Below are positions 30,090 through 37,790 of a DNA stretch of 37,790 nt, piece by piece. Position 1 is the stretch's first letter; each line of letters begins with the position of its first letter. This stretch comes from Chara braunii. Taxonomy: Eukaryota > Streptophyta > Charophyceae > Charales > Characeae. The stretch spans positions 292,283-330,072 of the forward strand of contig BFEA01000661.1 of the NCBI GenBank assembly GCA_003427395.1, read 5' to 3'. The notes beneath the pieces are model-generated. The model was not told where the DNA came from. It made no database searches and worked only from the letters and a program-made list of their open reading frames with translations. Made by a program: the position numbers and the translations under genes.

Positions 30090-31025
30090 TTGGCAACAGT
30101 AAAAGGAAAGGCTCTCGCTAGAGATCCGAAACCGGAAGAGCCAAGCACCTCCGAACCCGTCCGGATGGGCCTAATTCGGAAAGACGATCACTTCCTACGG
30201 ATCAAAGCCCTACCATGGAGATCTGCAGAATGCGACGTGGAAGTTTGGGGAAACCCCTACAGTGTAGTTCTTGACTCCGGGGTCGCTGTCCTAACCATCT
30301 CACTACGGGTGGTTGAGCGGGCTGGTCGGCGGAAAGACGTGATTCCTCTCGTGGAGGGCGATCACTTCGTTTCCGCCGACGAAGGTAAGATTCGAGTTGC
30401 AAGAATGATGTCCAATGTCGCTTTTCGAATAGGTAAAGTCCACGCCCTAGGCGATGCAGTGGTCCTAAACGTGACCACATACGATGTCCTCGTCGGATTA
30501 CCAGTCCTCATAGCCTTACGGGCCATTCTGGATTTCGAACGACAAGCAGTTATCCTCAACAATACCGGAGGAAAGCCATACACCATCCTAATGCGCCTCA
30601 CACTCCGGACAACCTCGATGTCTGAGCGACAACGACCGGGACCCTGCGAAATTCTACGAATGATAAGGTGGGAAGAATCCACAGACGAATCCGACTTCGA
30701 ACCCACATTACTGCTGTCCACCTCCGAGAGTGAGGACGATGTAGATCCTCAAATTCTCGAGCTAACACGACAAAGAATCCTCTACCCACTTCGACAGAAA
30801 ACCTCGGAGACCTTCGTTTCCACAAGGGATGTGCAACAAACCAGAGCGTTGAGCATGGGAGAACCACTTATCCAGATATCTCGGTTGACAGATTCTTGGG
30901 AACCCCCTCAGACTATGTACAAGGCGACCACTCCATTGTTACCCAGATATCAGGATAAGCGGTCCTTCTGCGATTTCTCAAAAATCCCTCCCCGTTCGTT
31001 GCTCACCAAAGGGAAAAAAATATGA
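30090..31025 (+). pseudogene. pol: aspartic protease domain and linker
   Basis: Same frame as the later pol domains. The catalytic triad appears as VVLDSGVAVLTIS (DSG at 30273-30281), and the C-terminal signature as YDVLVGLPVLIALRAILDF. A roughly 150-residue acidic, low-structure linker follows (ESTDESDFEP, STSESEDDVDP). The frame is open from a TGA at about 30075 to a stop at 31025. The protease would cut the Gag-Pol chain. The DSG triad has Val where Ala or Thr usually follows, which is tolerated in some elements. Confidence 0.8.
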
Positions 31026-31286
31026 CTGCTACAGAGGGGTGCCAAAAACTGAACTTCGGAACCCCCTATGTTGTACGACCTTGCCCCGTTCGATATTGGG
31101 CTAAAAATCGAGAAGAAGGTCGTGGACCTCCGAGATATCGAGGACGACATCACCCCGGAGGAACATGTGGCAATCAGAGAAGAAGAAGCTTAGATGGTTG
31201 CCACGATCTTCTCCTGGCGTTCTGACCATTCCGTCATATCATCTCCACCCACGAGAAAGACCCACGTGGTCAAGACCAAATAACTA

Positions 31287-32867
31287 TTGGTGGCGATACG
31301 AGATTGCCACTACGAACTACACATGCCGGACTATGTGCCGGACGAGATACACGGACTCATCGTAGACATCCTAACCGAATACCAGGGGGCGATTAGTACA
31401 GGGGACACAGACATAGGACTATCCCTGGTCATAAAGCATGAGATCCAGACTGGCGCCCACCCGCCGATTCATTGTAAGCCATACCGATACTCGTTGGTCG
31501 ACAGACGAACCGCCCTAGAACGAATCAGAGAATTCGAGGCCAACGGTTGGATCGAACCTGCTACCGGGCCGTGGTCCTTTCCCATGGTGTAGTCCCTAAA
31601 AAGATCGGATCCATTCACATTTGCATCGATTATCGGAAACTGAATGACATCACGCATCGAAGATGTATATTCCCTCCCACGGATTGATGATTTGTTGGAT
31701 GCGATTGGGTGTGCTAACTACTTTAGTAAATTCGATATCCACCATGGGTTCCACCACATATTGGTGAAGGAAGCGGATCGCCCGAAAATGGCGTTCGTGT
31801 TATTCGAAGGCACGTGGCAGTGGGTTCGATGTCCTATGGGCATTTGCAACGCTCCGGCTACATTTCAAAGGGCAATGAACATGACCTTTTATAATTTTGT
31901 CAACAAGACTCGGCTAACGCAGGGAATGGTGAACTCCTGTGTCATCGTGTACATGGACGACATCCTGGTGTATTCGGAATCGTTTCACGGACATGCGCAG
32001 CACATCGAATGGACACTTGGAGCACTAAAAGAAGCGGGCTTCAAGATCGCCCTGGAGAACTTCTGTGTCATCGTGTATATGAACGATATCCTGATGTATT
32101 TGGAATCATTTCACGGACATGTGCAGCACATCGCATGGACACTTGGAGCACTAAAAGAAGTGGGCTTCAAGATTGCCCTGGAGAAAAGCGAGTATTTCCT
32201 GTCGGAAATCTCGTTCCTGGGGTACGTGGTGACGCGAGGGGGCTTGCGGCCAGATTCGAGAAAGGTCGCGGCAGTTCGAGACGCCCCGACGCCCACGTCG
32301 CTTACACAATTTCGAGCCTTCTTGGGGCTGGCCTCGTACTAGCGACCATTTATCAAGGGCTTCACGGCAATCGCACAGCCTCTGACGAACCTCTTGCGAA
32401 AAGACCAACCGTTGAGATGGGACGCTGAGTGCGAGCAGGCCTTTGCGACATTAAATGAAGCCTTGGCCACGGCCCCCATTCTGATCCGGCTGGACCCCGA
32501 GAAGCAATTAGTACTTATCATGGAATGGCAACCGGAAGCGATCTCCATTATTTTGGCGCAAAAGGGGAAGGACGACCGTGAGCAGGTCATCGAGTACGCA
32601 TCTCGGACGGTACCAGACGAAAGGAGAAACGACTCGGCACCCCAAGGGGAATGCTACGCCGTGGTGTGGGGGATTCAGCACTTCCATCCGTATCTGTACG
32701 GACAGAAATTCCTCCTCGTCACGGATCATGAGCCCCTGTTGGCCCTCAAGAGGCTCACTAATTACACGGGCTTGATTGGACGTTGGGCAGTGCGGCTGCA
32801 GGAGTACGATTTCGACATCATCCATCGGAAGACGGAAAGACACGGGAATGCGGACGGGCTAACATGA
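31287..32867 (+). pseudogene. pol: reverse transcriptase and RNase H
   Basis: The N-terminal RT part is 31287-31592 (HEIQTGAHPPIHCKPYRYS, EANGWIEPATGPW). Two compensating shifts at about 31592 and 31650 flank VVPKK and ICIDYRKLND. The palm follows at 31644-32340: LPRIDDLLD, FSKFDIHHGFHHI, NAPATFQRAMN and the YMDD active site (near 31950), then FLGYVVT. A 126-bp segment holding YMDD is duplicated in tandem (31938-32063 and 32064-32189). TAG at 32340 replaces a Tyr codon in LASY(Y)RPFI. RNase H covers about 32394-32867 (VIEYASRT, GECYAVVWGIQHFHPYLYG, LLVTDHEPL, GRWAVRLQEYDFDI). Its first catalytic Asp (usual TDWS) is Glu in MEWQPEA. TGA at 32865 fits CGA decay. Confidence 0.9.
31938..32189 (+). 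repeat. 126-bp tandem duplication inside the RT palm
   Basis: Two in-frame copies of 42 codons: the first keeps VIVYMDDILVY, the second reads VIVYMNDILMY. Ten substitutions separate them over 126 bp; nine are C-to-T or G-to-A changes in copy 2. Confidence 0.95.
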
Positions 32868-33071
32868 CTGCACCGACCAACCAAGGTTACTAAGGGAGAA
32901 GAAATCATCCTGTGGAAAAAACCGGAACCAGTCAGTGGGCCGCAGTATGGACAGGTGGCCATCCTTCCACGTGCTAAGAAGTGACACGTGACAATGGGCG
33001 ATGTAGGTAATTTTGGTGGCCCCCTCTCTCCCCTCTCGTCCTCGTCTTTCTTCTCTTTGCCTCACAAATTT

Positions 33072-33233
33072 TGTTACTTCTGCGAGGCGATCTCGCATGT
33101 CTATTCGGTCCCTATGCGTCCTAGCGGGGAAGGGTATGTCGAATGGGTAGATTGTCGCCACTGTGTTTCCAAGGCCCATGGTGCCTGCATTCAGTATCGG
33201 AACGCGGACAAGGCCTGGTTGTGATCCTTGTGC
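33072..33233 (+). pseudogene. pol: PHD-finger-like zinc module between RNase H and integrase
   Basis: In the pol frame the ligands are CYFC, then VDCRHC, then a His four residues on, Cys two further, then W-L-(stop)-S-L-C. The TGA at 33222 stands exactly where the seventh ligand Cys (TGC or TGT) is expected. The pattern is C-x2-C-x23-C-x2-C-x4-H-x2-C-x13-[C]-x2-C, with the Trp two residues before the seventh ligand. That is the C4HC3 signature of PHD fingers, which read histone tails. It is separate from the integrase HHCC motif further on. A RING or other treble-clef fold is less likely because of the Trp position. Targeting to chromatin is inference. Confidence 0.65.
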
Positions 33234-34643
33234 CGATCTAACAAAATTCCTACCGAGGTCCGCTTTTTGGAAGCCACGTCGGAAGGGTTAGAAAAAACCC
33301 GTAGGTTTATGAGGGTCGAAGTATGGACAAATGTCGTTTTAACAGCCACTGTAGTCGGGAACCCCCTCCGGAACTTCACCAAAGAGGACCGTAGAAGGGC
33401 TAATAAGAGGGCACGGGACTATCGATGGAACAACGGACGGTTGGAAAAACGAAAGACTGGCGGTAGTGGGATTTGGATGGTCGTACCCCACCCATTCGTG
33501 AGGTATGATTGGGTCAAGTCGTCACACGAAAAGACCGCAACTCACTTTACCGTACGGATTATGGAGGCGGCAATTGACAAAAACGAATGGTATTGGTTCA
33601 ATATTCGCGACGATGTTAAATTCATCGTCCGAAATTGTCAAGTCTGCGTCGCTGACAAGGCGCCGATTCAGCCGCCTAGGTCGATAGTGCCCACTGAAGT
33701 CCAACAGCCGTTTCAAAGGGTTAGCATGGATACGACGGATATCGTCATGCCCCCTGGACCGAATAGTTGTGAATATTCAATCCTCTTCGTGTTCATCGAC
33801 CAGTTTTCAAAATGGATCGAGGCCTACCCATGTCAGACTAGGCAGATGGCGGAAATAACGCGGTATGTCAACCGTTTCCTCGGGACGCATCAGGATACCA
33901 AGGAAATACTTACAGACAATGGATCAGAGTTTCGAGGGGAAGGCATGAGGAATATAGTCATACATGGAGTGTGCATTCGTAATACTGCCCCCCATATGTC
34001 TCAATCGAACGGTCTCGTAGAAAATGCCAACCGGGTCATCAAAACGGCACTCCGACGGAATATCACGGTTAGGGACACGCGACCGTGGCCTGATATTGTG
34101 GATCATATCTTGGCTGTACATTGAGGGACCCCACATGAATCTACGGGACTTTCGCCGTTTCAACAACGGCCCAACAACCTAGTTTGCATCTCGATACCGA
34201 GCCTGAACGACGAAACGACACTTGGCCGACGTCCCACAAGAGCAACGGCCAAGGAAAAGGCAAAGCGCCATCTGGAGCTTATGGAGTGGGCCCTTCCCAG
34301 ATTGGCCCGAAAGAGGCAGAGAATGACCGAATTGGCCCACGACCGTCACGTCTGTAGTTACGAGGCCCAAAATGGGAATGCTGATACCCGGCCCCAGTAT
34401 AAATTGGGGGACTTGGTGCAGGTAAGGAAATGTGCTCGTCAAGGGAAACTAGCTTCACGATTCTTCGGGTGCTTTCGAGTGATCGAGCTCGGACCCAACA
34501 GAGTGAACACCATGCGCCTCGCTCGTGAAGTGGCAGGCAGTCGGTCAGCTGGGCCCATAGTCCGCCACGTGTCCTATCTCCGCCATCTCTCTGTTTCCTC
34601 TCCTCCTTCTCCACAAAACAGGTACTCAATGAACGGATGTTAG
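33228..34643 (+). pseudogene. pol: integrase (HHCC, DDE core, GPY/F-like C-terminus)
   Basis: YRWNNGRLEKR leads into the zinc domain: SHEKTATHF supplies two His and NCQVC two Cys about 30 residues later. The catalytic core has VSMDTTDI (Asp), ILTDNGSEF (Asp) and SQSNGLVENANRVIK (Glu), with about 34 residues between the last two. TGA at 34122 interrupts at LAVH-stop-GTPHESTG. The same frame then gives YKLGDLVQVRK, FFGCFRVIELG and IVRHVSYLRHL, the GPY/F-type tail with Cys for Pro. No chromodomain follows. All catalytic residues remain; only nonsense changes disable it. Confidence 0.88.
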
Positions 34644-34663
34644 CGCCACGCTGACACATCTCG

Positions 34664-35083
34664 GTGATCAGACAAGTTTATCATCCGCATATCAACCCGA
34701 ACGTCATCCGATTTGCCCAGTTTTTCAGCACGGCAAGCGTGCATGCAGTAGCAGAGTTCCGATTCGTGATACCCAACAGCAAGGCACAGGTGTTGGCCGA
34801 AGCATCGGCTTTTCTGCGGCTCTCGACGTCGGGGACCAGCCACGTCTCAACAATTGTCTCCTTTAGCGGAGACGTCACTATGGTGGACCCGAGGGCGCAT
34901 CCGAGCATCCTCGTCTCGCTTCGAGATTGGGGGGAAGAGTTGGCGAGTTCCTGGAGTCGGCTGCTTGCACGACGAGGGGATAACGTCGTTAATACTAACA
35001 GTATTGACCTGGACGGCATCCACGCTCTCCGACAGAATCCTGCGGTATCTCTCCCCTCACTAACCGTCTTCTCACGTCCTTAA
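34664..35083 (+). pseudogene. Extra ORF 3' of pol, part 1 (unknown)
   Basis: An open frame of about 139 codons lies just after pol, in a different phase. It contains NPNVIRFAQFFSTASVHAVA, HPSILVSLRDWGEELASSW and DLDGIHALRQNPAVSL. I recognise no family and no membrane segment. It may be one exon-like piece of a longer ORF with the next feature. Antisense frames overlap it but have no motif. Confidence 0.35.
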
Positions 35084-35204
35084 TGAACCGTCACAGGTTC
35101 TCCACCTTCAGCCTCCCCTCTGCCTTCCCTGTCTTCTGGCAGTCAGCGCTCCATCCTCGTCTCTCTTTCCGAGTACAACCGCTGACGGTCCCTCTCATTA
35201 AGCC

Positions 35205-36052
35205 CAAACAGTGGTAAAGGTGCTGGCAAACTTAGGAAACTCTATCGTTGTGCTTAGTCCAGATCAGGCTGAAGTGGACCAGAGACAACGAGCACCCTGC
35301 CGCGAACGAGGACGTGGAGTTGCTCATTATTCAGGCGTGGAGAACGGGGATGGAAGGGGATTTACTGGGATTCGTCTTCGGATCGGTGGAGGCAGGACAT
35401 CGACAGCCGATCGTGGGGGAGCTCCTAATCCTCCTAACACAGCTGCTGGACGATTTGCCAATCGACATCGTCTCGCATTGCGACGAGAGCCTAGCGCCAT
35501 ATATCCTCTCGCGCAACCTGACACCGTATCTATAGTGGTCGGCGTGCTTGGAGGGCGATTGGGACAACAGTAGTCACCTGTCACACGGTAACTACTTAAA
35601 CCCCGCGGAGATAATCGATCTTCTCTTCTTGGATCGAGGGAGCTGGCGTAAGAAGAAGAAAAAGAAGAAGAAGAAGAAGAAAAAGAAGAGGAAGAGGGAG
35701 GCGAATCGAAAGACACCCCCGAAGAGGACGAGTATTACAGCGAGCACAATGAGCATGAGTCGGGGACGATAAGTGAAAAGGAAGAGGAGGAGGATGCGAG
35801 TGAGGAAGAAGAGGCGGAACAGGCGGGGACACAGGAAGAGGACCCCGCTGAAGTCGAGCGACGCAAACAGAAATCGCGGAAGGAAAGCGGACGTTGGAGC
35901 AAGCGGCGGGGACTGACTTGCCGATTCTAGACGATCCGACAAGAGATCTGGAGCCGCTGACAGAGGAAGATGAGCGCTGCGCTGCAGAAACTTCGAGCGT
36001 GCCGACACGGAGGCAACGGAGCCGCTCCCCTCCCCTTCCCCCCGTCCCTTAG
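35205..36052 (+). pseudogene. Extra ORF 3' of pol, part 2: helical domain with acidic tail
   Basis: Reading through two or three frameshifts gives one consistent protein. It runs from VVKVLANLGNSIVVLSPDQA (about 35214) to EDVELLIIQAWRTGMEGDLL and ELLILLTQLLDDLPIDIV. After a stop at 35533 it continues with HGNYLNPAEIIDLLFLDRGSW. A Glu-rich tail follows (35652 to about 35840; EEEEEE runs, EEDEYYSEHNEHES), then a basic patch (ERRKQKSRKE) and a Pro/Ser/Arg end (RQRSRSPPLPPVP) at a TAG at 36050. The AAG/GAA tract at 35650-35700 codes for this tail and is not the polypurine tract, which should adjoin the LTR. Function unknown. Confidence 0.4.
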
Positions 36053-36060
36053 TTCAGCAC

Positions 36061-36594
36061 GTGCCGATGCGGGGCATCGGGCTACGTCCCCGGTCATTAT
36101 CCCCTCGTCCCCTTGATTACCTTACACTCTGGCAAATTGACACCCCACTCGTATTTCCCCAGAATCCTTTCCCCTCCTCCCTCTTCTACCAATTCTACAC
36201 TACCTGCCACCCCGCCACAATGTACCCACATCCCATTACTCAGTGCGTCTTTCCCTCCTTTTGCCTTCACATCCTTCTTTTCAGCGCCGCGTGGCGGGAT
36301 CACAATGTGATCGAAGTTTACTGCACTATCACAGGGATTATTCTTGTGTGTACAAATCACGAGCAATTCCGCGCGGCCGTACTTCGTACCTTTTCCACTC
36401 TCTATCCTGACTACCTTGCTTCCCTTCTTTATGGCAGTCATCGCTTCCCGCGTGTACACCGCACCGTCAGGTACCTTGAACTTCCCTGGACAATAGCAAG
36501 GATGGCAAGCTTCTTACCCGCACTCTCGAGAGAACATCCCCCACCCCCCGCACCCGCATTCCGACTCCCTTACCCTCCTCCCTTGGAACACTAA
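36061..36594 (+). CDS. Open frame of 177 codons near the 3' end (unknown)
   Basis: Uninterrupted from 36061 to a TAA at 36592. The central part looks protein-like (VIEVYCTITGIILVCTNHEQ, AAVLRTFSTLYPDYLASLLY, YLELPWTIARMASFLPALSR) and the end is Pro-rich. One short hydrophobic stretch (about 12 residues) is too short for a convincing membrane span, so an envelope-like role is not supported. It is not recognised. It is the only sizeable frame in this element without an internal stop, but that may be chance. Confidence 0.3.
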   Translation: MPMRGIGLRPRSLSPRPLDYLTLWQIDTPLVFPQNPFPSSLFYQFYTTCHPATMYPHPITQCVFPSFCLHILLFSAAWRDHNVIEVYCTITGIILVCTNHEQFRAAVLRTFSTLYPDYLASLLYGSHRFPRVHRTVRYLELPWTIARMASFLPALSREHPPPPAPAFRLPYPPPLEH

Positions 36595-36734
36595 AGATGG
36601 GTGCAAGGGTCAGGACGTGTCAGCAGGATGACTTCCACACTCTTATCCTACAGTAATGACACATGCACCTTGGAGAGATATGGGTGCAAGCAGGAGCTTG
36701 CACAAGACTGGAACGCCCTAGGCGTCACATATGT

Positions 36735-37228
36735 GACGAATCACCTTCTGAAACCGTATGATTTTCTGCGTGAAGCTGTTTGGGGAAATACGAGGGGTCG
36801 AAGGGGTGAACTGTGGCAGACGGGTCGGGCGAGGAAATTGCATGGATGTCCTCGTTTCTTTTTCGTTTCCTGCTGAGAATGTCGGATCGGTGTCGGGAAG
36901 ATCCCATGCCAATGGTTGGAGAACCACGCCTTAGTGAGCGCAAAGAATAACTGTACCATAGCTTTTTCTTTCTTGTTCTGCTGTGAGCACTGGAAAGTTT
37001 TGGCACGATCATCGCGCGGGAATATCGTTTTTTGAATTTTCAACTAGTGTCAAGCCCCCACGGACTCTCGGAATTGTTTTTCTTCGGAACTTTTCCGTTG
37101 CAATTAGGACTTAAGCTAGGAATTTAGGCGCCTTTTGGATTTTGCTGCGCGGCGCTCCCTGCTTACGCATGCCTTGCCGCGACAAGATCCGGGTTCTGAC
37201 TTCTTTTTGTGCCTTAATGTTGCACGTA
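36735..37228 (+). repeat. Conserved 3' non-coding block of the gypsy element (Q)
   Basis: About 88 percent alike by eye to the reverse complement of 10045-10540. In both places it ends at TTGCACGT. Here the 3' LTR follows; there the solitary LTR does. No purine-rich primer tract is visible at its end. Differences are spread over codon positions, so protein coding is unlikely. Confidence 0.7.
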
Positions 37229-37230
37229 AC

Positions 37231-37756
37231 TGAAAAGATTTGGTGGGTGTGATTGCAACTGTAATCTTCTTGTTCTTAATGTCCTTCGTGTTTTTCCCTC
37301 TTCCCGCCTTATGATCGCCCGCGCATGCACGCCTTCTTCCCTGACCTGATTGGTTCCTATGCCTGCATGACCGGATCGATGCGCGGAGAGTGACTCAGTC
37401 CCCCGCGCCTCGGCCCAAACATGCAGACGTAGGCACTTCCTCTTTTCTCCTTCTCATCACTTGGGGCTAATCCCATATCCCTCGCGCAAGCGTGCACGCT
37501 ATAAGTTCCACAAGCTCGATTAGTTGCCTCTCTAAGAATTTCGAGGTTAGCGTGATCAGTGAGGGTCGGCCAACGAGCAAGTTTGGAAGGTAAGTGAGTG
37601 CGGGAGTTGGGCGATCCGACGAGCTGGTGTCGGGTATGCGGGGTTGACGTGGGGGGCCGCAACGGATTGTGGCGCACAGGCGAACCCGGCTTGAATGCTC
37701 GAACCAAGCGGGATGACAACTCTGCGTTGATACGCGGCGACGGACTGCCGGTATCA

Positions 37757-37790
<34 letters not shown>
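37231..37790 (+). mobile_element. 3' LTR of the gypsy element (partial)
   Basis: Matches 26157-26715 base by base with about 10 percent difference, including the TATA-like box, and enters a (GA)n tract at 37758 where the window stops. Such divergence between two LTRs of one element points to an old insertion or to LTRs of different origin. Confidence 0.85.

Larger units (their letters stand above)
26157..37790 (+). mobile_element. Large Ty3/gypsy LTR retrotransposon (3' LTR cut by window end)
   Basis: LTR sequence at 26157 onward reappears at 37231 onward in the same orientation, about 90 percent alike by eye. Between them lie, in order, a leader ORF, gag with a CCHC knuckle, a pol frame (protease, RT, RNase H, PHD-like module, integrase) and about 2 kb of extra ORFs. 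Integrase after RNase H makes it Ty3/gypsy type. The style of RNase H and of the integrase N-terminus recalls elements of bryophytes, lycophytes and algae. Many nonsense changes, mostly CGA, CAA, TGG or TGC to stop, show it is dead. Expected total length is about 12.3 kb if the 3' LTR is as long as the 5' one. Confidence 0.9.

Noticed and set aside
35548-35772. Poly-Lys frame on the plus strand
   Set aside because: It is the same AAG tract read in a neighbouring frame. The Glu-rich frame continues coherently downstream, the Lys-rich one does not.
35327-36008. Antisense frames rich in Ser, Phe or Leu opposite the acidic tail
   Set aside because: They mirror the AAG/GAA-rich coding of the plus strand and have no motif of their own.
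36735-37228. Protein coding in block Q
   Set aside because: It is conserved with the derivative, but differences are not biased to third positions and the frames break at different places.

Overview
The window looks like a repeat-dense stretch of nuclear DNA from a land plant. The evidence is nested non-LTR and LTR retrotransposons, hAT-like and foldback DNA elements, long microsatellites, the first 35 nt of an 18S rRNA, and a tandem pair of hammerhead ribozymes in a retrozyme-like element. The pol sequence of the large Ty3/gypsy element resembles, from memory, elements of non-seed plants and streptophyte algae. That placement is weak and I name no species. I see no intact host gene: nearly every coding stretch is a decayed mobile-element gene with stops or frameshifts.

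Layout. 1-6122: microsatellite, an assembly duplication, then a minus-strand LINE (ORF1 3906-6122, ORF2 854-3902) whose endonuclease is split by a poly(A)-tailed insertion. 7057-8514: left part of a foldback element with a minisatellite arm. 8595-10042: an isolated 1.45 kb LTR. 10043-11690: a deletion derivative of the gypsy element found further right, on the minus strand. 11697-15580: four copies of a hAT-like element (CAGGG ends in TA repeats) arranged as large palindromes, with a 0.69 kb hammerhead-ribozyme element and its fragments in the TA tracts. 15702-15736: the 18S rRNA 5' end. 16420-17640: an unrecognised, possibly spliced, broken gene. 17955-19739 and 24228-25872: two direct copies of a composite repeat. 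19740-22847: the 5' part of a minus-strand LTR retrotransposon (LTR, primer site, gag). 22848-24227: the right part of the foldback element. 26157-37790: a Ty3/gypsy element over 11.6 kb long, cut by the window end.

How parts relate. The gypsy element encodes a leader ORF, gag, and one pol frame (protease, RT, RNase H, a PHD-finger-like zinc module, integrase). About 2 kb of extra coding-like sequence follows pol before the 3' LTR. Its leader ORF also occurs in the 10-11.7 kb derivative, with many silent differences, so it was probably a real protein. The LTR at 8595-10042 and the one at 21406-22847 are the same family in opposite orientation. The two halves of the foldback element sit about 14 kb apart and share a central block in direct orientation.

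The most interesting item is the hammerhead element at 13026-13716: two type III ribozyme cores exactly 426 nt apart, so a transcript could release a 426-nt RNA able to circularise.
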